Source of the DNA: an uncultured Prevotella sp.
GTDB lineage: Bacteria; Bacteroidota; Bacteroidia; Bacteroidales; Bacteroidaceae
NCBI GenBank assembly: GCA_900541335.1
Contig: UQJC01000027.1
Span: 1 to 28,221, forward strand
DNA: 28,221 bases
Direction: 5' to 3'
The notes beneath the pieces were generated by a model that was not told the origin of the DNA, made no database searches, and saw only the letters and a program-made list of their open reading frames with translations. This document shows positions 7,973 through 14,946 of this stretch, piece after piece (within the stretch, counting starts at the first letter, position 1; the number at the start of each line of letters is the position of its first letter). Made by a program: the position numbers and the translations under genes.

Positions 7973-9187
7973 TTAGAACATCTTTCTCACGCGGTCAATA
8001 CCTGCCACGAGCGCATCGATTTCCTCACGCGTCGTGTACAAGGCAAAGGAGGCGCGAGCCATGCCCTCTACGCCGCACCGCGCCATGAGTGGTTGGGCAC
8101 AGTGATGTCCGGTGCGGATGGCGATGCCCAGTCGGTCGAGCAAGGTACCGAGGTCGAGCGGATGGATGTCTCCCACATTGAAGGCAACGACCGCATCTTT
8201 TCCCGGAGCCGTACCGTATAGCTTCATTCCGGGAATTTGCGCCATCTGCTCCATAGCGTAGCGCGTCAATTCCTGTTCGTGCTCATGGATTTGCTCCATG
8301 CCCAGTTGGCTCACATAGTTTAGGGCGGCCGTCAGACCGTGTGTTGCCACGTAATCAGGAGTTCCGGCTTCAAACTTGAAGGGAAGGCGTTCGTAAGTAG
8401 TATGTTCGAAGGTCACGCGCGCAATCATTTCGCCGCCGCCCTGGTAGGGAGGCATTTGTTCGAGCAGTTCCTCCTTGCCATAGAGTACACCGATGCCCGT
8501 GGGACCGTAAATTTTGTGACCTGAGAAGACCAGAAAATCACAGTCCAGCTGTTGCACATCCACCGGGAAGTGGGGAACACTCTGTGCGGCATCAACCAAG
8601 AAGTGTGCACCGTGTGCGTGCGCCGTGGCAGCCATCTCGCGTACCGGATTGACCGTGCCCAGCACATTGCTCACATGGACTGCGCAGACCAATTTAGTAC
8701 GTGGCGTGAACAACTTCTCGTAAGCTTCGAGGTCGAGAACACCTTCGTCGCTCATCGGGACCACTTTGAGCACAATGCCCGTACGGTCGCGCAGTAGCTG
8801 CCAGGGTACAATGTCGCTGTGATGTTCCATGACCGTTACGATTACCTCGTCACCTTCGCGCAGGAATGCCTGTCCATACGAGGAAGCCACCAAGTTGAGG
8901 CTTTCGGTTGTTCCGCGCGTAAAGATGATTTCAGCCGTAGAGCGAGCATGGATAAAGGCGCGTACAGCCTCGCGTGCCGCCTCGTGGAGGTCGGTTGCTT
9001 GCTGAGAGAGGTAATGTACCCCTCGGTGTACATTGGCATTGACCGAATAGTATTCCTCCGTCATGGCTTCGACTACCGGGCGGGGCTTTTGGGTCGTGGC
9101 CGCATTGTCCAGATAGACCAGCGGTCGCTTATAAACTTCACGGCTCAGGATGGGAAAATCCTGGCGCACTTGAGAAAGATTGTACAT
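7973..9187 (-). CDS. sufS: Cysteine desulfurase SufS
   Basis: PLP enzyme that takes sulfur from cysteine, forming alanine and an enzyme persulfide, and feeds Fe-S cluster assembly. At 404 residues it is a class II (SufS/CsdA-type) desulfurase. MEHHSDIVPWQ (near 120-130) and the FSGHKIYGPTGIGVLYG motif with the PLP lysine at about 225 are present. The catalytic cysteine is at about 363 in RTGHHCAQPLM, on the short loop typical of class II. It is the last gene of sufC-sufD-sufS, but lies 182 bases after sufD, with a 16-bp inverted repeat in the gap. No SufE or SufU partner is seen in the window. Confidence 0.95.
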   Translation of the reverse strand: MYNLSQVRQDFPILSREVYKRPLVYLDNAATTQKPRPVVEAMTEEYYSVNANVHRGVHYLSQQATDLHEAAREAVRAFIHARSTAEIIFTRGTTESLNLVASSYGQAFLREGDEVIVTVMEHHSDIVPWQLLRDRTGIVLKVVPMSDEGVLDLEAYEKLFTPRTKLVCAVHVSNVLGTVNPVREMAATAHAHGAHFLVDAAQSVPHFPVDVQQLDCDFLVFSGHKIYGPTGIGVLYGKEELLEQMPPYQGGGEMIARVTFEHTTYERLPFKFEAGTPDYVATHGLTAALNYVSQLGMEQIHEHEQELTRYAMEQMAQIPGMKLYGTAPGKDAVVAFNVGDIHPLDLGTLLDRLGIAIRTGHHCAQPLMARCGVEGMARASFALYTTREEIDALVAGIDRVRKMF

Positions 9188-9215
9188 GAGAGAGGGAGAG
9201 GATTGTAAGTGGATG

Positions 9216-9350
9216 GTGGAAAGTGGAGGAGTGGTGAAGCCACTGTGTTGAACCGTGAAGAGGTGGAGGGTGGGGGAGAAATACCGGGAGATTCGTCAAT
9301 AGTAAAGAAACTTCTCGTTTCCGGCCTACTTTATCTCCTCCACCTTCCAC
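9216..9350 (-). repeat. 16-bp inverted repeat between sufD and sufS
   Basis: The arms are GTGGAAAGTGGAGGAG (9216-9231) and CTCCTCCACCTTCCAC (9335-9350). They pair over 16 bases. The single mismatch is an A-C on the plus strand but a G-U wobble in RNA made from the minus strand, which is the direction of the suf operon. The 103-base interval holds a smaller GTGG/CCAC hairpin at 9231-9243. No T-run follows, so an mRNA structural or processing element is more likely than a terminator. Confidence 0.55.
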
Positions 9351-9369
9351 ACAGAGCGGTTTACTTGGT

Positions 9370-10749
9370 TCAGTCTTCAGCGGGCGATTTACACATCTTG
9401 CAACCTTTGCAACGGTTGAGTTCGCCCTGAAAACGCAGTTCGACCAAGTGCGAAAGTCGTTCGTAGAGATGCGGAATCTGTACGTGGCGCAACACCTCGT
9501 TCACGAAGGCGTGCTGCAAGAGCAGACGGGCTTCCGATTCGGGAATGCCGCGCTGACGCATATAGAAGAGCGCAGTTTCGTCGAGCTTACCCACCGTACT
9601 GCCGTGGTTACACTTCACGTCGTCCGCATAAATTTCGAGCATTGGCTGGGAGTAAGCACGGGCATCGTCTGATGCACAGAGGTTGGCATTTGTCTGGAGC
9701 GAAGCCGTTTGCTGTGCACCGGGAGCCACATAGACCTTGCCCGCAAAGGCACCTGTACTCTTACTGTCGAGCACATATTTATAAAGCATTTCGCTGGTAC
9801 ACTTCGGTACGAGGTGTTCCACCAGCAGATTGTGGTCTACGCGCTGCTCGGCATCGGCAATCACGGCACCGTAAAGCTCCGCCTTCGCCTCTTCGCCCTT
9901 CAAGCGTACGTCGATGCGGTTGCGGCTCTGGCCGCAGGTCAGCGTAATGCCGTCCACACTCACTTGGCTACGGGCTTCACACTCTGCATAGAGCGTAGAG
10001 AAGCGTGTATTGTTAGAGTGGGTCTCCTCAATGCTGTACAGATTGAGTTGGGAGTCTGTTCCCGCAAAGACTTCGACCACCTGTGTTGTCTGGTAGCGGG
10101 CAGTTCCCTCTACGTGGTCGCAGAAAAGGATTGAACCCTTTACGTTCGCTTCGGCTACAATCAGCACACGACGTATGCTCAGTGTGTCCATACGGGCTGC
10201 CGAGACGTTGACTACCTGAATGGGAGCCTTCAGTTCTGTGCCTTTCGGCAAGTAGATGAAGAGTCCGTCCTGTGCCAACATCGTGTTGAGCAGCGTGACT
10301 CCGTCGTGTCCGGTGCGGAAATCGCGATCGGTTGCTGCGGCTTGGTTGTAATATCGGTCGAGCAAGTCCGGACGCGTAGCGGCTACGTGGCACAGACTGT
10401 CGACGATGACTCCCTCGGGCAAGAGGGTGCGCGAACAAGCGGGAGCAGGGTAAGGCGTATCGTTGACTACGAAGAAGAGTGACGTACTGAGGTTGGGCAC
10501 GTTACACTTGTAAGCTTCGTAGGGGTTGACATTGGGCATCAGCCGTTTGAGGTTCATCCCATAGTCGGGAGCAAAAGCCTCTTCAGCCGAAGTATATTTG
10601 TATCGCTCAACCTTTCGTCCGGGCAAGCCCTGAAGGGCGAGCAGCCGAGCGGCTTCCGCACGCGGCGCGTTGAGCGCGGCACAACTACCCTGTGCCAGCA
10701 GGGATTGATGTGCCTCGTAGAGGTCAAGGTATTGTTGATGACTGTTCAT
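9370..10749 (-). CDS. sufD: Fe-S cluster assembly protein SufD
   Basis: Scaffold subunit that pairs with SufB and SufC in the SufBCD complex. I chose the ATG at 10749 (MNSHQQYLDLYEAHQSLLAQ), giving 459 residues. A longer open frame upstream encodes a proline/serine-rich stretch unlike SufD. The N-terminal helical part is followed by the beta-helix core (VIVDSLCHVAATRPDL, DGLFIYLPKGTELKAPIQVVNVS, VSVDGITLTCGQSRNRIDVRLKG). The conserved ending has QTNANLCASDDARAYSQPMLEIYADDVKCNHGSTVGKLDETALFYMRQRGI. The extreme C-terminus is cysteine-rich (CKGCKMCK), a feature whose role I do not know. The gap to sufC is 237 bases with two hairpins. Confidence 0.92.
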   Translation of the reverse strand: MNSHQQYLDLYEAHQSLLAQGSCAALNAPRAEAARLLALQGLPGRKVERYKYTSAEEAFAPDYGMNLKRLMPNVNPYEAYKCNVPNLSTSLFFVVNDTPYPAPACSRTLLPEGVIVDSLCHVAATRPDLLDRYYNQAAATDRDFRTGHDGVTLLNTMLAQDGLFIYLPKGTELKAPIQVVNVSAARMDTLSIRRVLIVAEANVKGSILFCDHVEGTARYQTTQVVEVFAGTDSQLNLYSIEETHSNNTRFSTLYAECEARSQVSVDGITLTCGQSRNRIDVRLKGEEAKAELYGAVIADAEQRVDHNLLVEHLVPKCTSEMLYKYVLDSKSTGAFAGKVYVAPGAQQTASLQTNANLCASDDARAYSQPMLEIYADDVKCNHGSTVGKLDETALFYMRQRGIPESEARLLLQHAFVNEVLRHVQIPHLYERLSHLVELRFQGELNRCKGCKMCKSPAED

Positions 10750-10766
10750 AATGGATGGGCGTTGTG

Positions 10767-10908
10767 TTCCTATGTGATGCGATAGGAAGGATGGGAAATG
10801 TGAAATGCAGGAGCGGGTGGTTGAAAGGGGGAGAGCAAGCGGGCGAGGGTTCGGGCTGCACAGTGGTTGCCGACGCGTGTAAGCCGGTCTGTCAAGGAGC
10901 AACAGACC
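10767..10908 (-). repeat. Two short hairpins in the sufC-sufD gap
   Basis: TTCCTAT (10767-10773) pairs with ATAGGAA (10782-10788) just ahead of the sufD start. GGTCTGT (10886-10892) pairs with ACAGACC (10902-10908). Both stems are 7 bp and perfect. Neither has a T-run on the minus strand, so they look like mRNA structures inside the suf transcript rather than terminators. Confidence 0.4.
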
Positions 10909-10986
10909 TCTTTGTCCGTTCTCCTTCGCCCAGCGAGGCATCGGCGGTTTGTCACCAGTTCACCCAAGCAAGCTTCAAAGCTGTGC

Positions 10987-11733
10987 TTACAGCTGTTCTC
11001 TGATCCAGTCAAATCCCTTTTCTTCGATTTCGTAACCCAGCTCAGCCGTGCCCTCCTTGACCACTTGGCCGTTGACCAGTACGTGAACGAAGTCCGGTTT
11101 CAAGTAGTCCAACATGCGCTGATAGTGTGTGATGACCATGGCGCTGGTCTTCTCTGTGCGCAACAGGTTGAAACCTTCCGCTACGACACGGAGCGCATCG
11201 ACATCCAGGCCTGAGTCCGTTTCGTCCAAGATAGAGAACAGGGGTTCCAGTACCGCCATCTGAAAGATTTCGTTGCGCTTGCGTTCACCACCCGAGAAGC
11301 CCTCGTTGACGCCGCGACTCATGAAGTGCGCATCGAGTCCCACGAGTTTACGTTTCTCCTTCAGCAGTTTCAAGAACTCACCCGCCGGAATCGGTTCCAG
11401 TCCGAAGTATTTGCGTTTGGCATTGAGCGCGGCACGCATGAAGTTCGTCATCGAAACACCCGGAATTTCGGTCGGAGCCTGGAAGGACATGAAGATTCCT
11501 TCGTGTGAGCGGTCTTCGGGTGAGAGTGCCAACAGGTCCTTACCGTTAAAGGTGATGCTACCTTCCGTCACCTCAAATTTAGGGTTGCCCACCAAGACGT
11601 GACTCAATGTGCTCTTGCCCGAACCGTTCGGACCCATCAGTACGTGTACTTCGCCGTCGCCAATCGTAAGGTTGACGCCGCGCAATATTTCTTTGCCTTC
11701 TACAGAGGCATGCAGATTCTTTATTTCTAACAT
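10987..11733 (-). CDS. sufC: Fe-S cluster assembly ATPase SufC
   Basis: ABC-type ATPase that drives cluster assembly on SufB-SufD; cytoplasmic and not a transporter. The 248 residues have normal length. Walker A is GPNGSGKST (about 34-42), the Q-loop is SFQAPTEIPG, the ABC signature is FSGGERKRNEI (about 146-156) and Walker B is LFSILDETDSGLDVDAL with the catalytic Glu171. DETDSGLD is the SufC-specific form. It is the first gene of the visible suf operon and has its own upstream region with a TACTTTTG box. sufB, usually directly in front of sufC in this phylum, is not here. Confidence 0.96.
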   Translation of the reverse strand: MLEIKNLHASVEGKEILRGVNLTIGDGEVHVLMGPNGSGKSTLSHVLVGNPKFEVTEGSITFNGKDLLALSPEDRSHEGIFMSFQAPTEIPGVSMTNFMRAALNAKRKYFGLEPIPAGEFLKLLKEKRKLVGLDAHFMSRGVNEGFSGGERKRNEIFQMAVLEPLFSILDETDSGLDVDALRVVAEGFNLLRTEKTSAMVITHYQRMLDYLKPDFVHVLVNGQVVKEGTAELGYEIEEKGFDWIREQL

Positions 11734-11863
11734 AAGAATAAGGGGAGTTTAGTAGTTCGGAAGAGGAAGGTTGCCGCTGGCAGAATCGGTCACAGAGTCT
11801 GACATTTCTTCAACCTTACGCCTTATCTATCTTATAAGGTCTGTCCTCCCTTTTATTGGTTGG

Positions 11864-11871
11864 CAAAAGTA
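11864..11871 (-). promoter_or_regulatory. Candidate -7 box of the sufC-sufD-sufS operon
   Basis: On the minus strand TACTTTTG matches TAnnTTTG exactly, about 130 bases upstream of the sufC start. A T-rich stretch lies where the -33 element is expected, but there is no clean TTTG. A small CCTTAT/ATAAGG hairpin (11821-11838) lies in the inferred leader. Confidence 0.5.
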
Positions 11872-11946
11872 CAAAACTTTGGGGTAAAAAGTCCTTGACT
11901 TGTCCCATAAAGGAGCATACAAGGTGTTCAGTCCGCTTACGTGCGG

Positions 11947-13608
11947 TTACAAGTTGTCTACAATCGTCAGGTGATTCCAATCGCTCGCCTGCTCATAGCG
12001 TTTCTTCGTTCCTTTAGGCACATGGAGAATTGCTTTCTCATTCTTTTTAAACGAATAGAGTGCCTTGGGAGGTTCGGTGGCATGACAATAAATGTGGCGC
12101 AACTTGGTGCAGTAGAAGAAGGCATACTCTCCGATATACTTCAGCGTAGATGGGAGACTGATGCGAGTCAGGTTGCGGCATTCCCAGAAGACGCCCCGTT
12201 CAATGCGTTCGAGGCTGTCGGGCAGAATCACTTCGGTCAACATGGTGTCTCTGCCGAGTAAGTCCATCGGGAGAACCTTGACGTCTTTGGGCAGACGGAC
12301 CGATTCAAGCGCGAAACATTCGCTCAGCATGCCAATAGAGAGCTCACGCAGCGTATGGGGCAAGCGGATGGAAATGAGGTGGTTCATCTCAGAAAAGGCA
12401 TAATTGCCAATCTTTTGGACCGATGAGGGCACGTTGATAAAGTTAATCTCTGGGCATTCCGAAAAGGCACGCGTCCCGATTCGTTCGATTCCTTCGGGCA
12501 GGTACACGCTCGTAAAGGTTTTCCCCTGGTAGAAAGCACTGTCGGCAATGGCAACGGTGCGACAGACTTCTCCATTCGCCGGTTGGTGTTCCGCTGTGAT
12601 GCGAATGTCGTCGCCATCCTGCATGCCCGCACCGTTAAAGCTGACTCGGCCTCCCACCACCTCGCAGGCATTCCTTTCGGGTGTCAGATATTTGTAGTAC
12701 ACCAAGTTGTACTCAAAGTCATAGTTGGGGCGATAAATGGTCCACTTGAAGGACTCCCAGCGTTGGCGTCCCGTACTGGTGTTGATATAGAAGTAACCCA
12801 GCATGAAGAGGAAAAGCAGGGTCGTACCCGTCGCGATCAAGTTGCGGATGCGGCGTTTGCGGCGGAGCACCAAGTGGAGAATCTCGTCAACGTGTTGAAA
12901 TCGTTTCTCCTTCGCCTGTTGCAGACAGCGTTGCTTGATTTTACCATATACTTTCGGCAAATCCGTTCCACTTCGTTGTTCGAGGTACTCCAATATCTTA
13001 CCGACGGCATAGATGTCCGTTCGCGTGTCCAGATTGTGATTACCGTCGGGAGCCTGTTCGGGTGCCGCAAACTGCAGGGTACAACCCGTTGAGACCGTGT
13101 AGCTGTCGGAATAGGCAAAGCCCAGATCAATGATTTTCACATCGTTGTTGATGCGTGTCAACATGATGTTCTGCGGCTTGAGATCGGCATGTACAATGCC
13201 TTTGGCATGCAGGTAATTCAGTCCGTTGAGTAATTGAGACAGGAAACGATCCAGGTGGGCGCGCGAGCGAAACCACTCGGGAGCTGCCTTCAACTTTTGT
13301 TCCAAGGTAGCTCCCTGTATGTACTCCATCATAATCTGCATTCCCTTTTCGTCATCCTGAAGACTGATGTACTTAACGAAATGCGGATTGTCTAAGCTTT
13401 GTCCCAAGTCAAACTCCTTACGAAAGAGTTCGCGGTAGCGTTGGTCTTGGACAAACTCAGGCTTGAGTTTCTTGAGGAAAAAGTTCTTTCCCTCTTTTCG
13501 AAGCAGGAAGGCATTCAACGTTCCGCCTCGGTCTGTCAGTGGGATGAGCTCTTCGTCTTTGCTGGCTTGGGTTATCGAATCGTCTGTAATAAAATCGGAG
13601 GAGTCCAT
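11947..13608 (-). CDS. Transmembrane Ser/Thr protein kinase with BspA-type LRR domain
   Basis: The 553 residues have a receptor-like order. An N-terminal Hanks-type kinase domain (about 25-245) has the ATP lysine in FFLKKL (46/47), the helix-C glutamate in RKEF (65), catalytic loop HADLKPQN (140-147), IIDLG (159-163, in place of DFG), AAPEQ (181-185) and DTRTDIY (194-200). A basic stretch RRKRRIRN precedes one hydrophobic segment (about 257-276). The region beyond (about 355-530) has repeats such as AFYQGKTFTSVYLPEGIERIG and AFSECPEINFINVPSSVQKIG of about 23 residues, the BspA/LRR_5 type. All main catalytic residues are present, but the HRD arginine is alanine, a non-RD kinase. The expected topology is kinase inside and LRR outside the inner membrane. 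The target and ligand are unknown. It follows the DNA-binding-like gene by 95 bases. Confidence 0.88.
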   Translation of the reverse strand: MDSSDFITDDSITQASKDEELIPLTDRGGTLNAFLLRKEGKNFFLKKLKPEFVQDQRYRELFRKEFDLGQSLDNPHFVKYISLQDDEKGMQIMMEYIQGATLEQKLKAAPEWFRSRAHLDRFLSQLLNGLNYLHAKGIVHADLKPQNIMLTRINNDVKIIDLGFAYSDSYTVSTGCTLQFAAPEQAPDGNHNLDTRTDIYAVGKILEYLEQRSGTDLPKVYGKIKQRCLQQAKEKRFQHVDEILHLVLRRKRRIRNLIATGTTLLFLFMLGYFYINTSTGRQRWESFKWTIYRPNYDFEYNLVYYKYLTPERNACEVVGGRVSFNGAGMQDGDDIRITAEHQPANGEVCRTVAIADSAFYQGKTFTSVYLPEGIERIGTRAFSECPEINFINVPSSVQKIGNYAFSEMNHLISIRLPHTLRELSIGMLSECFALESVRLPKDVKVLPMDLLGRDTMLTEVILPDSLERIERGVFWECRNLTRISLPSTLKYIGEYAFFYCTKLRHIYCHATEPPKALYSFKKNEKAILHVPKGTKKRYEQASDWNHLTIVDNL

Positions 13609-13679
13609 GAAGCGAGTGGATTGTTATAGTATGTGGGTGAGGGGGATAGATGTTCGTGATGGAATGGGGTCGAAACACG

Positions 13680-13705
13680 AAGAGGAATCTTTTCAAGTTC
13701 CTCTT
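13680..13705 (-). repeat. Hairpin between the DNA-binding-like gene and the kinase gene
   Basis: AAGAGGAA (13680-13687) pairs perfectly with TTCCTCTT (13698-13705) across a 10-base loop. It overlaps the stop codon of the upstream gene. On the minus strand CGTGTTTCG follows, which is only a weak T-tract. It may be an attenuator or a partial terminator lowering kinase expression. Confidence 0.45.
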
Positions 13706-14291
13706 ATATGTCTTCTTCTTGATTTGAAATCAAGTAAAATTTGATTCCGCCATTTCGTCCGCATGCGTAGCTGATATTCTTAAACTCTCCATGCGTCAGG
13801 GAGTGGAGGTAGAGCGGCTCGTTCCAAACGAAGTGGGAACAGCAGAAGGTATCGCCGACAGCGAGTTTGCTGTTGATAGACTCCTCAATAATAAATAAGC
13901 CATTTTCTTGAAGTCGAATGGTCAGACAGCGATTGGGCTCCCAAAGTAGCCTGATACGAGTATTTACGGGTAAATTATCGGTGCAAAGCTGCTGGTTGCA
14001 GATAAAGTCGCTGTCAACTTCCGCATTGCTTTCGTCCAGATTCATCAAGAACGTGTCGAAATCCTTGTAGCCAATGTATTGTGCCAGGGCGTGCAGGGTG
14101 TAACTGCGTGGTGCGTAATTGGGAACATCGTGCACATATCCCCACATACGCTTCAGGGTGCTGGAAGAGATGCGTATGTGGGTAGAAGTATAGATCGATT
14201 GTGACAGGGCATCAAAATCGCGGGGGGTGCAAATCTTTTGTCCAAGCGTTTCTTCTACTCGGGTCAGAAGGGAGGGTATTTTGTTTGTCAT
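13704..14291 (-). CDS. Putative DNA-binding protein, Bacteroidales hypothetical family
   Basis: A 195-residue soluble protein from the ATG at 14291 (MTNKIPSLLTRVEETLG). Longer in-frame starts would run through the palindrome at 14310-14338 and encode an unconvincing cysteine-rich leader. Residues about 22-82 (DFDALSQSIYTSTHIRISSSTLKRMWGYV, then PRSYTLHALAQYIGYKDFDTFL) look like a helix-turn-helix-type domain. I associate this pattern with widespread Bacteroidales hypothetical proteins, from memory. The rest (about 108-190, RIRLLWEPNRCLTIRLQENGLFIIEESINSKLAVGDTF) appears to be a beta-rich domain of unknown function. It lies directly upstream of the kinase gene, and a two-gene transcript is likely. 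DNA binding is inferred, not shown. Confidence 0.7.
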   Translation of the reverse strand: MTNKIPSLLTRVEETLGQKICTPRDFDALSQSIYTSTHIRISSSTLKRMWGYVHDVPNYAPRSYTLHALAQYIGYKDFDTFLMNLDESNAEVDSDFICNQQLCTDNLPVNTRIRLLWEPNRCLTIRLQENGLFIIEESINSKLAVGDTFCCSHFVWNEPLYLHSLTHGEFKNISYACGRNGGIKFYLISNQEEDI

Positions 14292-14309
14292 AGTGGCGGA
14301 AACAAACTT

Positions 14310-14338
14310 GTAGAAACAGCTGGTTGAGCAGTTTCTAC
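14310..14338. promoter_or_regulatory. Palindrome upstream of the DNA-binding-like gene
   Basis: GTAGAAACAGCT (14310-14321) and AGCAGTTTCTAC (14327-14338) form a 12-bp inverted repeat with one mismatch around GGTTG. It ends 19 bases from the chosen ATG. It may be an operator for autoregulation by the adjacent DNA-binding-like protein, or a leader hairpin. Sequence alone cannot decide. Confidence 0.5.
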
Positions 14339-14500
14339 GAGATGCGATAGTCAATTGATGGAGCTTACGCGGGGCATGTCGCTACCTGGTCAGAGAGGAA
14401 TGTTTAAGGACGAAAGTCCTCTTTTCGCTTAGTTATTCATTGAGCGGAACCAGCGGCGCAAGCTGAAAGGCAAAAGGATTATTAGCTCCTTGTGCTAGGA

Positions 14501-14508
14501 CAAAGCTA
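14501..14508 (-). promoter_or_regulatory. Candidate -7 box for the DNA-binding-like and kinase genes
   Basis: On the minus strand TAGCTTTG matches TAnnTTTG, about 210 bases upstream of the ATG at 14291. No TTTG is found at the ideal spacing, so support is partial. It would be back to back with the plus-strand promoter at 14575-14604. Confidence 0.35.
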
Positions 14509-14574
14509 CGCAATCTGTGAGAGAGAAAAAGCCTTCTCAAAACATTTTATAGCGAAATGGACTAAAATGGAACA

Positions 14575-14604
14575 ATTGCGGGTGGGAAATCCCCTCTATC
14601 TTTG
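14575..14604 (+). promoter_or_regulatory. Bacteroidetes-type promoter reading into the candidate ncRNA
   Basis: ATTG (14575-14578), an 18-base spacer and TATCTTTG (14597-14604), the last an exact TAnnTTTG match. The -33 element deviates by one base and the spacer is one short of the usual 19. No coding sequence follows within 300 bases. Confidence 0.55.
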
Positions 14605-14610
14605 CGGCAA

Positions 14611-14897
14611 GTTCAATAGGCAATGATTCCGATGAGCTATAGACCTAAGCAGGTATGCTTTCAGGATATGGTTAGGAATCGAATTTTAAGTATCCCCTTA
14701 GTTAACTACAGGGAAAAGTTTTAACGAAGGGATACGTGCGAACCGCTTGTGTAGTTAGTATCCTTGTTTATTGCGGTTCGTCATAGGTAGAAGACCTGCA
14801 TGTCTTCCTCACAGACTTATTCAATACAATAGGGGACTTGCAGCTAAGGTCTGACCTGTGTGATGTGTCTATCGCTACAGTGTCAGGCCTTTTTGTA
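14611..14897 (+). ncRNA. Candidate structured non-coding RNA, unknown family
   Basis: Between a plus-strand promoter and a terminator-like hairpin there is no gene but a series of perfect helices: GATTCC/GGAATC (14625-14630 with 14675-14680), GTATCCC/GGGATAC (14690-14696 with 14729-14735, enclosing GTTAA/TTAAC), CGAACCGC/GCGGTTCG (14739-14746 with 14773-14780) and GAAGAC/GTCTTC (14790-14795 with 14802-14807). The 3' end is CTGAC-CTGT paired with ACAG-T-GTCAG (14851-14886), then GCCTTTTTG. The expected length is about 285 nt. It does not show the hallmarks of RNase P RNA, tmRNA or SRP RNA. The 5' end is inferred from the promoter. Confidence 0.4.
14851..14895 (+). terminator. Terminator-like hairpin ending the candidate ncRNA
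   Basis: CTGACCTGT and ACAGTGTCAG form a 9-bp stem with one bulged T and a 17-base loop, followed by GCCTTTTTG. It ends about 50 bases before the tandem array. Confidence 0.5.
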
Positions 14898-14946
14898 TGC
14901 TTGTTCCGTAACACCATTTGCTTGCTGAGCGTAGCGACTGAAAGTA

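Noticed and set aside
10750..10941. Longer SufD with 64 extra N-terminal residues
   Set aside because: The extension is rich in Pro, Arg and Ser, unlike SufD, and would run through the TTCCTAT/ATAGGAA hairpin. MNSHQQYLDLYEAH is a normal beginning.
14611..14897. Known housekeeping RNA (RNase P RNA, tmRNA, SRP RNA)
   Set aside because: None of the conserved cores is present: no GAGGAAAGTCC-type segment, no tRNA-like T-arm and CCA end, no GGAAGGAAGCA-type SRP loop.
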